Numbered from the stretch's first letter, positions 44,501 through 57,921 are shown. The stretch: DNA of 64,000 nucleotides from Dastarcus helophoroides (GCA_028583605.1 CM053329.1:11208501-11272500); one strand, 5' to 3'. Program-made: numbers and translations. The notes: generated from the letters alone by a model not told the origin.

Positions 44501-47500
44501 CCGAAAAAAGTTAGAAAATCAGAAAAATAAAACGAAATTAAAAAAAAAAAACAAGTTTTCAAAAGAATCAAAATGTTCAAAAAGACAATAGTTCAATTCT
44601 TCTAATAAGTTGAATTTAGGAAAGTCAAAACTTCGAAAAAAAGTTTAAATTATCTAAAAAAAGTCAAAGCTTTGAGAAATAGGTAAAATTTTGAATGAAG
44701 TTCGAAATTTCCAAAAAAGTGGAAATATAGAAAAAGATCGAAGTTTTCATAAAAAAAATATTTCAAAATAATAAATCTAATTGACTAAAAAAGTCAAACC
44801 ATTAAAAATTTATGTCAAGATTTCCAAAAATTGCGAAATTTTAAAAAAAGTTGAAATTTTTCCAATCAAAATTTTTAAAAAAATAGTCCAATTCTTCTAA
44901 TAAGTCGAATTTACGTAAAAGCCAAATTGAGAAAAGCTTCAAATTGTCAAAAAAAAGCCAAAATTTCGAACAATAGCTAAACTTAGGAATAAAATTCGAA
45001 ATTTTGAAAAAAGTGGAAAAATAGAAAAAGGATCGAAGGTTAAAAAAAAAATTAAAATAATCGAATTTATTTAAAAAGTCAAAACGGTTAGAAAAGGTGA
45101 AAAAAGTTAAAATTTTCATAAAAAAATATAGATTCCTGAAAAAAAGTCGAAATTTAGCGTATTAAGAAATATTGAAAAAAGATCGATATTGTCAAAAAAT
45201 TGTTCCAACGTAATCGAATTTACGAAAAAAAGTCAAAACTTTGAGAAAAGGTTGAAATTTTGTGGCAAATTTCAAAAAAAAAATCAAAATTTTTATCAAA
45301 AATCGAGGTCAGATTTTTTAAAAAGGCGTGATTTCCGATAATTATAATTTTTAGAAAATGTCTAGAATGTTTAAAAAAGTAAACATTAAAGGAAATATGA
45401 CATTTCAATTAGGTGAATGTTTTCAAAAGTCAAAATTTTTAAAAAGGTTACGTTAGGATTTTCCAACTCAGAATTTTCCAAAAAAGCCAAAATTTTCGAA
45501 AAAATCTAACATTTGGAAATTTTCAAAAAAAAACTCAAAATTAAAAGAAAAATGTTTGGAAAAAGTTAAAACTTTCAAAAAGATGAAATTTGAAAAATTC
45601 AAATATCCAAAAATTGTCCAAATTTCGACAAAAATCCAGCTTTCAAAATACTCGACATTTTCAGAAAAAGTAAACACTTTCACGGAAGTGGAATTTTTGA
45701 ATAAATGTCGAAAGTTTTGAAAAGGTCAGAATTTTCAAATAAGACGAAAAATTTATTCAAAAAATCTAAAATTGTAGTCAAAAATTTTAAAAAATTTAAA
45801 ATTTCAAAAATTGTCGAAATTTCGACAAAAATTCAGCTTTCAAAATACTCGACATTTTCATAAACCGTACGAATTGTCACGGAGTGGAGATTTTTAATAA
45901 ACGTCAGAATTTTCAAAAAATTAGAATTTTCAACCAAAAGCCAAATTTTCGAAAAAATCTTACATTTGAAATTCGAGATTTTCAAATAAACTCAAAATTT
46001 TAAAAAGGAATATTTCGAATAATCTAAACTTCCAAAGAGTCAAAATGTTGAAAGCAAAATAAAATTTTGAAAAATTCAAATATCCAAAAATTGTCAATAT
46101 TTTGACAAGAATCCAGCTTTCAAAATACTCGACATTTTCAGAAAAAGTAAACACTTTCATGGAGTGGAAATTTTGAATAAATGTCGAAATTTTGAAAAAG
46201 GTCAGAATTTTCAAATAAGCCGAAATTTTATAAAAAAAATCTAAAATGGTAAGGTCGGAAACTTTCAAAAAATTTAAAATTTTAAAAAATGACATTTTTC
46301 GGATGATATTTTCACGGGATGGAAATTTTGAATAAACCTCGAAGTTTTGAAAAGGTCAGAATTTTCAAATAAGCCGAAATTTTAGAAAAAAAATCTAAAA
46401 TGGTAAGGTCAAAACTTTCAAAAAATTTAAAATTTTAAAACATAACATTTTTCGGATGACATTTTCACGGGATGGAAATTTTGAATAAACGTCGATATTT
46501 CCAAAAAGTCAAAATTCTCGATATTTCAAAAAAGTAAAATTTTCTAAAAAGCCAATATTTTGAAAAAATTGAAAATTCAAAAATCCTCAAATTTTGACAA
46601 AATTTAGCTTTCAAAATAGTCGACATTTTTAACAAATTTTCATGGACTGATAATTTTCAAAGTGAAAATTTCAAGAAGCCGTTTAGATAAAATCTAAAAT
46701 TGGAAAATCAAACATAAAACAATAAAAAATTTTCAAAAAGTAAAATTTGGAAAAAACTCAAAAAAGAAAGAATTTTCACGAAGCGCAAATATTGAATAAA
46801 TGCCAAAATTTCGAAAGAGTCAAAATTCTCAAAAAAGGTTAAATTTTCCAAAAAAAATCTAAAATTGTCAAAACTTTTAATTTTTATTTTAAAAAAGTAA
46901 AATTTTTCAGAAAAAACCAAATTTCGAAAAAAAATGGATTTTTAAAAAAGTTGAAGATTCAAAAATTGTCGAAAATTTGACAAAAATGCAGCTTTCAAAA
47001 TATTCGACATCTTTAAAAATCGCAAGAATTTTTGCGGAATGGAAATTCCGTAACTTCCAAGACGTAAACATTTTCAAAAAAGACTGTAAATTTGAAAAAA
47101 ATCTATGAAATAAAAGAGTCTACCTTTTCAAAAAATTCAAAACTTTAAAAAAGTTAAATTTTTCAAAAAGTCGAAACTTCCAATAAGTCGAAATTTTCAA
47201 AAAAAATAAAAAATTTAAAAATCTTTCGAGACAGTTTGAAAAGCCCAAATTTTCAAAAAATCCGGAAGTCTAAATTTTGAGGAAATCTCGAAGTTATCAG
47301 GAAAGTCTAAATTTTCAAAAAAAGCCGCGAAGTAGAAACCTTAAAAAACTGTCAAAATTCTGAGGAAAGCGGAAATTTTAAAAAATCCTCACTACAAAAA
47401 ATTTTCAACGAAAAAATCGAAATTTTAAAAGACTTTCGGAAAAATGAAAATTTTTAAAGATTCAAAATTTTCAAAAAAGTCTAAATTTCCAAAAAAAGAC

Positions 47501-48150
47501 TTTAATTTAAAAGTCAAACTTCAAAAAAATTTAAAACTTCAAAAAAATTTAAAACTTCGAAAAAGTAAAATTTTCCAAAAAAAGTCTTAAGTTCCAAAAA
47601 GTAGAAGTTTTCCAAAAAAGAAAAAATTTTGAAAAAACTCGAAGGTCTTAAAAAGTCCAAATTTTGAAATGAACACCGAATGAAACATCGAACCTTTTCA
47701 AACATTCAGCGTTTGTAAGAAATAAAAAAAAGTCGAAATTTTTTTAAAGCCAATATTTTCAAAATCAAATTCTCAAAAAAAAATACCCGAAATTTTCGAA
47801 AGAAAGCTCAAACTTATTAGAAAAATCTAAATTTTCAAAAAAAGTCGTAAATAAAATTTTCTTGTAGTAGAAATTTAAACAAAAATGTTAATATTTTTAC
47901 AAAAACCGAAATTTTCAAAAACAAACTTTTTTCAATAACAGAAAATCGAAATTTCAAAAGAGAAGAATTTTTAGGAAAAATCGAATCCTTAATGAACGTA
48001 GAAATTTTCAAATTTGAACTTTTCAAAAAAAACCCAAAATTTAAAAAAAGATCATTTTTTGAAAAGTCGAAATTTTCAAAATCAAAAATTAGAATTTGAA
48101 AAAAGTCAAAAGCCTTTATAACAAAAAATGCATAAATAGGGAACCAATTG
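41526..48150. repeat. A-rich degenerate satellite block 4
   Basis: Largest satellite block, A-rich on plus. It has tandem sub-arrays: units of about 310-350 bp between about 42.0 and 44.7 kb (AGTAGATATTTTGAAAAAAA starts at 43,834 and 44,143; related GTAGACATTTTG near 43,505; shared TCGTCGACATT boxes). Another sub-array lies at 45.5-47.0 kb marked by CCAGCTTTCAAAATACTCGA (near 45,630, 45,835 and 46,111, with variants near 46,610 and 46,990). The many minus-strand Phe-rich frames are artefacts. Confidence 0.85.
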
Positions 48151-48620
48151 AGTATTGTGACGTCTATAGAGAATAATTGACATTTTCAACCTTTGGAATT
48201 CTTTAATATTCATAACTTGCTGATACAGTAATGCGAAACCTGGTCCGGTGTTGGCAAATATTTATCGAAACATTGTAGAATTTTTAATATCTGTTGTTTT
48301 TTAATCGTTAGTAAAGTTTAATAGTTATGAAGTCTATAGAGAAAAAAAGATGATTCGTCAGTAAACAACTCGTGGCTCAAAAAATTTTGATCGGCATCAC
48401 CTGTTTCCCTCATAGATTTACAACATGAGAAACCCTTGCAATTGTCATCAGACAATATTCCTTGACTGTTAGTCACTTTATAACACTTGCACCCGTGTCT
48501 TTTCAAAATATTCTGCACTGTTCACGATTTCACATTAATTTTATTTCGCAACTTATTATCTAGCGATTCTCATACGAAAAAACGAATCCTCAAACTACCT
48601 CTTGGAGGCTCTGGAAGGCA
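48130..48620 (-). pseudogene. Tc1/mariner-like transposase remnant
   Basis: Minus-strand frame 48,318-48,518 reads QNILKRHGCKCYKVTNSQGI, LSDDN...FSCCKSM and NFLSHELFTDESSFFLYR. This is the stretch of Tc1/mariner-like transposases from the end of the HTH region ('vqrILKkhg..pYk') to the 'iFtDEs.F.l.g' motif containing the second catalytic aspartate. Upstream on the same strand RNKINVKS (about 48,519-48,550) continues the HTH tail with a stop in between. Downstream the coding sequence is interrupted by the foldback element and resumes as LYRRHNTQLVPYL at 48,170-48,130. No intact ends are seen. The exact family within the superfamily is uncertain. Confidence 0.65.
48174..48327 (-). mobile_element. 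Foldback/MITE-like element, copy 2
   Basis: Reverse-oriented copy of the element at 3.5 kb, sharing the loop ACACCGGACCAGGTTTCGCA and the arm AACGATTAAAAAACAACAG. One arm has lost about 70 bp. It is flanked by TGACGTCTATAGAGAA (48,158-48,173) and TGAAGTCTATAGAGAA (48,328-48,343), 15 of 16 bases identical. It lies inside the mariner-like transposase remnant. Confidence 0.75.
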
Positions 48621-50935
48621 CTTAATTATTTGCATTTTTCAGCCATAATTTAAAGAATATTTTGTTTTTCCAAAATGCAACTTGTGAAGTGAAATTTCAA
48701 AGAAAAATGATATAGATTGGACGAAATAATATCGATATCATTAATTAGGGACCGAATATTTTTAATGAAACTTGGAAAAAGTAGCACAGTATTGGACATT
48801 TGATTAGAATCAAAGTTGTCTAGTGCTGATCCATGAGACAAAACTTCGAATTCTACTAGAAATTGAATCCCACATTTAAATATAATCAAATAATAGTAAA
48901 ATCGAAATGTGAATGAGCTAAACATTCTTAAGTAGTTGCCACTTTGGAATATAATTTTCGCGCCATAATTAAACGTCTTTAGTGAGTATCGAGTGTCGAT
49001 TTTCTCGCGATCTTGTTGTGACAGAATTTTCGCCGTCACGTTCCACTCAAGAGCCCTCTAAGCCTATCAATATAAAGGAATTAATTTCCTAAGCTTAAAT
49101 CCATGGAGCACTCCAAATTCATCGCCAGCTCCACCAACACAATCACCCCATCGATTTTACGTCGTGGGGAAGGTCAAACAAAACACCGACGATGGCACAG
49201 AAAGCAACTTCCACCATAATGAATGTCACGTCACGTGTGCACTTTATTCTCAGGAATTTCCACAGGGAGGGAACTACCAGTGACGGCGTGTTATGGAATA
49301 GGAAACTGGGGCTGCATCTCTGCTGATGTATTGGATTTTTTTTTATGTGATGTGCCAAGTAAAATACAACGGAAGTATCGAACTGTAGGACACATGTCAG
49401 ATGCATTATTCCGGTGATCTATCCATTAAAAATACAATAACGAAGGAAAGTGGGCTTTAAAACGTAATGTGAATTGCATTAAGCGTAAATTCGTTTGTTA
49501 TTTCTCTACTTTCATCTGGTTATTTCCGATTTTATTACCTCTACACCTTTAGATTGGTTAAAGCCACCACTATTCGATTTTTAGCATAGATTGTGCGCAT
49601 GGAAACAATAATAGAAATCTCAAAACTGCTTTTTAGTGTACATTTTCTGAACAGGCAACACTGCACTATACTTACTGCGACACATCTTCGCACACATCAG
49701 GTGCTTTGTGGATTTCCGCGACTCAAGACTTGATTAGTAGAGCTGCTAAGTGCCATTACTTCAAGATGTTTCCCTAACATGCGGAATGAAGCATCGAGAT
49801 TCAATGAGATATTTCAATTTGCGCAAAAACAATTACCGCTTGAAATCCTTAATATTTTACTATTTCATTTATAACATTACCCTCACATAATAAATTATTT
49901 TTTTATCAAAATCTATAACAAGGTCTGGCATTAAAATCTCTGTTTTTACGTAACTGCCTTATACTTTACGCGTTAAAAATCGTAAGTGTGGCACTGAATA
50001 TCTCGGCTTCGGCACCGGCACGGGTTTTTTAATTTTGTAGATGCATGGGTAACATCGTCAAGTAACATCCATCATCTATCACATCTATCGAAAAGTAATT
50101 GACCAATGAACTACCTTGAAACCTAGTCACAGTGGACATAAGTAAATGGTTCAGTCAGTCTTATAGTTCGTTTCAGATAATTGTGCGAAGTGTTGGATGA
50201 AACGTCGCTGACCACAATCGTGGAAATCCATCAACAAGGTGGCTTGCATTCCCCCGAACGTGCACGGGATTCCATAGAAGGAGATTTATGATGCACAGGA
50301 TTCCGGATTTGTCCGGAAATAGCAAGCAAGCGCCTTGTAAGCAGGAAACGCTATCTCTACCGCTTTGGAAGAATGAATCTTTCGCGCTGGAAGCCTCACT
50401 TCCATTGTTACTGACGTTTTTAGGACCTTCTTAAAGGCCTACTTTTCGGATTTATGAAGGATTTAGAGCCCGAGATATTGGATAATATCCGCGATTGAAA
50501 GTAATAATGTTGCTTTGAGTTACCTTCTTTGACGGAGCCCAGTGATTGTCGACTTACCTAAAACAAAATGAATTATTAGTTATATTGTATTGTAACAAAC
50601 TGTGCAATGTTGATTATGATAATGGATCGTAACGTGTAGGGGCTGCTTTAAATTATGAAATTTCTGGAATTTCCTAGATGTTGCTATGGGAAATTTGTCC
50701 GACAAATACCTCGTATGCGAGTGTGTGATTCCAGACCTCTCTAAAAATCGCATTTTGGAACACAAATAGAACCTAGTCGTCCACAAAGTTAGTCAAACAG
50801 TTGACGATATACGAATAAGTTTCCGGTTTTAGGTAACATCATAACTCATAAAAAATATTAATAATAAATATTTCAAAATCCACGAGTTTTGATATTTATA
50901 TCGTTAACATATTTTATGAGATGAATATTAAAGAA
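48621..50935. other. Low-repeat island, noncoding
   Basis: Mixed-composition sequence. Open frames 48,650-49,039, 49,143-49,406 and 50,580-50,786 (all minus) resemble nothing recognised. No RNA gene or clear promoter seen. CACGTCACGTGTGCAC near 49,228 contains an E-box palindrome. Confidence 0.4.
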
Positions 50936-51535
50936 TTTCTCAAAGTAGGGCTGAAAAATGTCAATTCTACTTAGTAGAAGTCTAAGCACTGACTCACAAT
51001 GCACAGCCTAAACAGATGAGTCCAAAAGAGTGCATTTTTGCATAGGAGTTTCTTATGTAATGAAGAAAGCACTAAAGATTTTTTTCTAAATTCATTCCCT
51101 AAGGGGGTTAAAAAGGCGATCAAACTGAAAATGAAATTGAGCCATTTGTCCAGTTAAAAATATCGAAATTGGTTTTTTGGCTTCTGTTTATAAATAAGTC
51201 AGCCTGTATCGGAGTTTTTGGAAGCCCCTACGAGGGTTAAGTTTACTTAATAAAACTCTAAAGTTTAACTGACATAACAACCTAAACCGATCGGTCCTAA
51301 ACTATGGAATTGTCTACAAGAATTCCTTACATAGCGTATAGATGAGCACCAAGAAAATATTTTCGAAAATTCAGCCCCCAAGGGTGTTAAACAGGAACTA
51401 AAAATTTATATGATAATTGCTATTTAAAAAAAAATTAAAGTAAGGATATTGGTGTCAAGACTTTTGTTCATAATAAAATCAGCTGTATCGGCATTTTTGG
51501 AAATTCATACAGTAAGAAGGTAAATTCCACTTAAT
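50936..51535 (+). repeat. Diverged tandem pair of a dispersed repeat
   Basis: Two units of about 290 bp with matching order: CTGACTCACAATGCACAGCC / CTGACATAACAACCTAAACC, then CCCTAAGGGGGTTAAAAAGG / CCCCCAAGGGTGTTAAACAG, then GTCAGCCTGTATCGGAGTTT / ATCAGCTGTATCGGCATTTT. The 'CCCTAAGGGGGTTAAA' phrase is common in insect dispersed repeats. Family not identified. Confidence 0.6.
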
Positions 51536-54500
51536 CTTTGAAATATGTCGAAAATTTCCAAATTCAAATTTTGAAAAGGTTGAATTTCCAAAAAAGGTAC
51601 AAATTTTTTCAAGAAAACAAAAATGTTGAAGTCAAAGTTTTCAAAAAATCGTAAAGTCGAAATTTTCATAGAAAGTTACTACTTCCAAAAGACATTTAAA
51701 CTCCCAAATAAATAAAGATTAAAAAAAGATGAATATTCTGAAAAAAATGTCAAAATTTTGAATGTTGGCATTTTCAGATGAGGAGGCGAAATTTAAAACA
51801 ATTCAAGATTATTAAAAAAGTTGAAATTTTGAAAAATAGTTAAAATGTTGTAGAAATCGTAAATTTATAAGACAAAATTTTCCAATCGGAATCTTAAAAA
51901 GGTCGAAATCTTCATAAAATTTCGAAATAAATTCAATATTTCTAAAAAATCAATATTTTGGAAAAAATATGAAAATTTTAAAAGTTGGCAATTGCAAGAA
52001 TTGAAAGATGGATGAAACTTTAAAAAAATTTCAAAATTCTTTAAGAGTTAAAATTTTGAAACAAAAAATGAAAAAATTAAAGAAATCGAAAATGTTTGAA
52101 GCCAAAATTTTCTAAAAAGTCCTAATATTAAAAATGTTAAAATTTTCTAGATATTTCCAAAAAAAGTTAAAATTTTTAAATAAATTTAAAACTTTCAAAA
52201 AAACCAATATTCTGAAAAAATATAAAGTTCGAAATTTGAAAGTTGGCATTTTCAAACTTTTCAAGGGCTTAAAAGAGGCGAAATGTTAAAAAAATTTCAA
52301 AATTTTTAAAAAAATTTAAAATTCTTAAAAAAGGTAAAATCTTGAAGAAATTGAAAATTCTGAAGTAAAGATTTTAGAAATTATCAAAAATTACAAAAAT
52401 TCGCTAAATTTTCAAAAAAAAAATGAAATTTTCTAAAAGATTTTAAGAGTCCAAATTTTAAAAAGGTCGAAACTTTTATAAGAAAGTTAATGTTTCCAAA
52501 AAAAAAGTTAAAATTTCCAAATAAATTAAAGACTTTCAATAAAAAAAAAACATTATTTTGAATAAGTGTCAAAATTTTAAGCTGGCATTTTAGAAATTTC
52601 AGGAATTTGCAGAGGAGAAAATTTTAACAAAACCAAAATTTTCAAATAAGTTGAAATTTAAAAACAGTTAAAATATTTAAAAAATTCATTCAAATTTTCA
52701 AAAAAAAAATGAAATTTTCTACATACTTTAAAAAAATGTCAAAATTTTGAAAAATGACGAAATTTCAGCCTTTCCAAAAAAAGTTAGGATTTAAAAAAAA
52801 TATTATTTTGAAAAAGTCAACATTTTTAATAACTTTGGGAATTTGAAAAAGGGGAAATTCTCAAAAATTCAATATTTTGAAAAAATTTTAAAATTTTAAA
52901 AGTTATCATTTTCAGTTCAGGAATTGAAGGGGAGAAAATTTGAAAAAATTCAAAATGTTTAAAAAGTTTCAATTTAAAAAACTTTCACAAATAGTCAAAA
53001 TTTTAGAAAATTAACGAGAATTAAAAAACTTCACTCGAATTTAAAAAATTTATTTTAAAAAATGTCGAAATTTTGAATACCGTTGACATTTGCAGAGAAA
53101 GTCTTTCCAAAGAAGTAAGGATTTAAAAAAGTCCATATTTCGAAAAAATGCCATAATTTTGAAAAAGTCGAGATTTTTAATAATTTGCAAAATTTGAATA
53201 AAAAAGAAAATTTTCAAAAAACCAATATTTTGTAAAATTATCAAGATTTGAAAAATTAGCATTTTCGAACATTTCAGTAACTTACAGAGGCAAAAATTTA
53301 GAAACAATCAGTATTTAACAAAAATTGAAATCTAAAAATATTTCTAAAATAGGCAACATTTTAAAAACTATCGAGAATTAGAAACATTCACTCAAATTTT
53401 CAAAGAGAATGAAATTTTATAAACAGTTTAAAAAATAACGAAATTATGAAAAATGTCGAAATTTTCATGAAGTTTTTCCAAAAAAAAGTCAAAATTTAAA
53501 AAAGTCAATATTTAAAAAAAATGTCAAACGTGAAAAAGTCGTCTTTTTCAATAATTTCAAAACAGGAAAATTTTCAAAAAATCAATATTTTAAAAATGTC
53601 AAAAATTTGACATTTTCAAACATTTCAAAAATATGAAGAGGGGAAAATTTGAAAAATTAACTTTTTAAAAATTTGATACTTAAAAAATTTGCAAAAATAA
53701 TCATAACTCAAACAAAAATCGAGAATTCAAAATATTACTTAAATTTTAAAAAAAAATGATATTTTTAAAAAAATTTCAAAAAAATGTGGAAATTTTGAAA
53801 AATTAAAAAAGTGAAAATTTAAGTCACTACTTTTAAGAAAATGTCAAAATTTTAAAAAAGTCGAAATTTGAAATAATTTCAAGAATTTGAAAAAGGGGAA
53901 ATTTTCGAAAAATCAATATTTTAAAAAAATGTTAAAATTTTAAATGTTGGCAGTTTCGAACATTTCAGAAATTTAAAGAGGCAAAAAATTGAAAAAATGA
54001 TAGATTTAAAAAAAATTCAAAAATAGTAACAGTTTTAAAAAACTAGATATAATCCAAAATATTCCCATAAATTTCAAAAATAATAATTTTTTTTTAAAAT
54101 TTCAAAAATGTCAACATTTTCAAAAAATGGACCTTTTCAATAATTTCAAGAATTTTAAAAAGAGGGGAAATTTTCAAAAAATCAGTATTTTGAAAGAATT
54201 TTAAAATTTTAAGGGTTGGCATTTCCAAACATTTCTGGAATTTAAAGGGGCCAAATTTTGACATTCATGTTTTAAAAAAATTGGAGTTTGAAAAAACTTT
54301 TAAAAGTAATCATAATTTTAAAACATATCGAGAATTAAAAGTAAATGCTCAAATTTTCAAAAAGCATAAAATTTTCTAAGAATTTTAAAAAATATCGAAA
54401 TGTTCACATAAAGTCTTTCCAAAAAGTAAGGATTTAAAAAAATCAACATTTTGAAAAAGATGTCAAAATTTTGAAAAAGTCGACATTTTCGAAAACTTCG

Positions 54501-56615
54501 AAAATTAAAAAAAAAGTAAATTTTCAAAAAATTCGATAATTTGAAAAAATAGCGGGATTTAAAATAGTTAATTGAAGAATTTTCAACCAAATATTAAAGA
54601 AAAAATTTTCGAAAGGTTTAAATATTGACGAAAAGTCAAAATTATCCGGAAGATCCAAATATTCAAAAACAGTTGGGTTTTTTAAAAATGAAAATTTTGA
54701 AAAATGTTGAAATTTTATAGTAATAACTTTGATGGTTAACATTATTTCAAGAAGTCGAAGATTTGAAAATTTAAAAAAAATTTTAATAACTTGACGAACT
54801 TTTCAAAATAAGTTGAAACTTTGAAAAAATAATGTCGACATTTTAAAAAAAATGGTCGAAGTTTTTATAAAAGTACAAGATTTTCGGAATACTTAAAAAA
54901 ATTTCAAAACAAGTCGACATTTTACAGAATGTCTCAAATTAAAAAATCGAATTTTCGAATAAAGTCTAGATTAAAAAAAAAAACATCAAGAATTAGCATA
55001 AATGTCGAAATATTGAAAAAACGTTGAAATTAAAAAAACGGCAGACATTTTTAAGACCTGAATTTTTTTAAAAAATTAATCTTTCGAAAAATTTTAAAAC
55101 TAAACTTAAAATTTCAGAAAAAGCCAGAAATTTAAAACGAGTTGAAGATTTTAGAAAATCTTAAGTGTCGAAATTTTCAATAAAGTTGGAATTGTTTCAA
55201 AAAGTCGAAATGAAAAGTCGACATTTAAGAAAAGATGACAGGTTTTTTTAAGTCGAAATATTAAAAATCAATTGCAATTTGATACTTTTCAAAATTTTGA
55301 AAATTCGACGAAGTAACCAAAAATCTGTCAAAATCAAAATATTGAAATCGAAACCGAAAAGAAAGTCGACTTTTTCAAAAAATTTGTTGATTATGAGAAA
55401 GCGGGTGAATATTTAAAACAAAATTCGAAATTTTCAGAAAAAATATAATTTAAAAAAATGGTCTTAAGACTCATAGATTTCGAAATTTGGAAAATGTTAA
55501 GTCAAGCTTTCAATAAAAGCCCAAATTTTCAAAGCCGAAATATATTGGAAAAAGTCAAAATTACCAGATATACGTAAACGGGAACTTAAAAAAATCAAAA
55601 TATTAGATACTTAACATTTGGAAGCAAAAATTGAACATTTTTCAAAAAGGCAATTTTCAAAATGGGCAAAGATTTTTAAAAGAAGTCCAAATTCTGAAAA
55701 AACAATGTCGACTGTCAAAAAAAGGGGAGATTTTCAAAAAAAAAATCGAAAATTAAAAAAATAGTAACATTTTCAGAGAAAATCGAAATTTGTAAAATAG
55801 TCTAAAATTTGAAGAAAATCAAAATTAACAAAATGTCTCGATTTAAAAAATTAAAAGTTTGCAAAAGAAGTCGAAACAAATAATTCAAAATAAGGCGAAA
55901 GTTTAAAAAGGTGCCGAAAGTTTAAAAAGCCAAAGCTTTTTAAACAGACCAGCCTTCCAAAACTTACATTTTCAGAAAAGTAAGAATTTTTAGAGTGGAA
56001 AATTTCAAAGAAGCCAAAATATTGAAAAGTCGAAATTTGTATCAAAAAATTAAAATTTACATATATATCTTCAGAAAAGTTGAAAAGTTCTGAGAAAAGT
56101 CTAGTTTTCAAAAGGTTCAAATTTCGACAAGAAGAAGCTAGATTTTGGAAGAAAAAGTCTAAACTAATATTTTCAAAAAATTCGACCGGTGGACATTATT
56201 AAGTATTTTCATTGTCAAGTTTCTAACGAAACATAAAAATTACCAGAAAAGTCGAGCTTTTAAAAAGAATCAAAATTTTAAAAAATTAAGATTATAAAAA
56301 AATTGAAATTTTGGATAACTTGAAATTTTCATAAGTTAAACATTTGAAGAAACCAAAATTCTGATAAGAGATGAAATTGTGAAATAAAACCGAAAATTTC
56401 TAAAAAAGCTGAAATTTTCGAAGGGTCTAAGGTTCGTTAAAAAGGGCAAATTTTCGGTAAAGTAGAAATTTTTAAAATGAACTGAAACTTTTGAAAAAAA
56501 TTAAAATTTTGGAGGACAGTGGAAATTTTGCAAACAAGGAAAGTTAAAAGAAGAAAAATATAAAAAATCGACATTTTGGAAAAATATCGAAATTAAAAAA
56601 TCGATTCATCTAACA
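51536..56615. repeat. A-rich degenerate satellite block 5
   Basis: A-rich on plus throughout, with tandem sub-units marked by GTTGGCATTTTCAAAC/ATTTCAGGAATTTGA boxes between 51.7 and 54.3 kb. Phe-rich minus-strand frames are artefacts. No gene. Confidence 0.85.
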
Positions 56616-56627
56616 CGTTAAAGAAAA

Positions 56628-57250
56628 TTGAAATACAAATCTTGTCCCCTGAAACCAAGAAAGGTTAAAAAACACAGCAAAGGTTGTTCTAATGCGTTTC
56701 GATAGCCAAGCTATCATCTTCAGAGAGATACTGACAGTATCTCTATGATACAGTATCATCTTCAGAGAGATACTGACAGTATAACTTTGATACAGTATCA
56801 TCTTCAGAGAGATACTGACAGTATCTCTTTGAAGATGATAGCTTGTCTATCGAAACGCGATAAAGCAACTTTGTTGTGTTTTTTAATCTTTCTTGGTTTC
56901 AGGGGACAAGGATAGCCAAGCTATCATCTTCAGAGAGATAATGACACTATCTCTTTGAACATGATGGCTTGGCTATCGAAACGCGATAGAACAACCTTTG
57001 TAAAATACCCTAAAAAAGGTATTAACAGGACAAACATTGAAATACAAATCTTATCCCCTGAAACCAAGAAAGATTAAAAAATACAACATTGATTGCTGTT
57101 AAGCGTTTCAATATCTCTTTGAAGATGATAGCTTGGCTATCGAAACGCGTTGGAGCAACCTCTGTTGTAATTTTTATTCTTTCTTGGTTGCAGGATTTCA
57201 AATTTGTATTTCAAGTTTTGAAGATAACCAAGGACCAGTCCGTTACACCA
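56628..57250. repeat. Cluster of element R copies, head-to-head and tandem
   Basis: A reverse copy (56,628-56,725) meets forward copies starting at about 56,820, 56,945 and 57,117, with a further reverse fragment at 57,037-57,110. Between the opposing copies a 42-bp unit is repeated (GATACTGACAGTAT starts at 56,727, 56,769 and 56,811). The last copy ends with the canonical GATAACCAAGGACCAGTCCG at 57,220-57,242. Confidence 0.85.
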
Positions 57251-57827
57251 ATATAAAAAAAGTTAAAATACCGACCATGACAATAATGAGTGGGGTTGGG
57301 TAACATATGAGGTAGCATTTAAATAAAAGTGTTAAAAATTCGCTGGGTTTGATTATTTATTGAACGGAAATATGTGATAATACACTGATACACTGAAGCG
57401 TTTTGTTTTTCGTTGTTTTGGCAGCAGAACGCAAACACATTTAGGTCTTAATGAAATAAAAAGCTCCAAGGCAATACCCATAAAAAGAGACGGCGATGTG
57501 GAGCTTCGCTTCATTTCGAATTTTATGGACTGAATATATGGCCGCCGTTGTATATATACACAAAACCGGGGCGGTCACAGACACAGCGAGACATCAAATA
57601 AATTGAATATTCCCCCCGGAAAACAGCAATTTATTCCGAAAACAACAAACAATGAAAGACACTGCAGCAACGTAATATGTTATAATAGAACAATATAAAT
57701 GCATAACAATTGAAGCTACAATAAACGTTTTGTGCGCTTTGTGTTGTGCATTTTGGTTGAATTATCTCTAACATTTATAAATAAATGAGTTATTTAAACC
57801 AAATTAGGCGAAAAGGAATACAAATTA
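57251..57827. other. Low-repeat island, noncoding
   Basis: No gene recognised. Short GC-richer stretches near 57,540-57,620. Confidence 0.4.
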
Positions 57828-57828
57828 A

Positions 57829-57921
57829 ATTATGGTGGATGCGCCGGATTCACAAATATTTGATGCTTAATTTCGGATAAGCGTTAAGTTTGGTAGTTCT
57901 GGCGCATCCACCATAATAATT
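57829..57921. repeat. Small inverted repeat with GCGCATCCACCAT arms
   Basis: ATTATGGTGGATGCGCC (left) and GGCGCATCCACCATAATAAT (right) form arms of 17 bp around a spacer of about 55 bp. The same 13-mer occurs at 21,331 and 21,473. It could be a mini foldback element or paired protein-binding sites. Confidence 0.7.

Noticed and set aside
48650..49039. 129-codon minus-strand open frame upstream of the mariner-like relic
   Set aside because: Considered as the missing transposase N-terminus, but no helix-turn-helix or other conserved motif could be aligned. Left unannotated.
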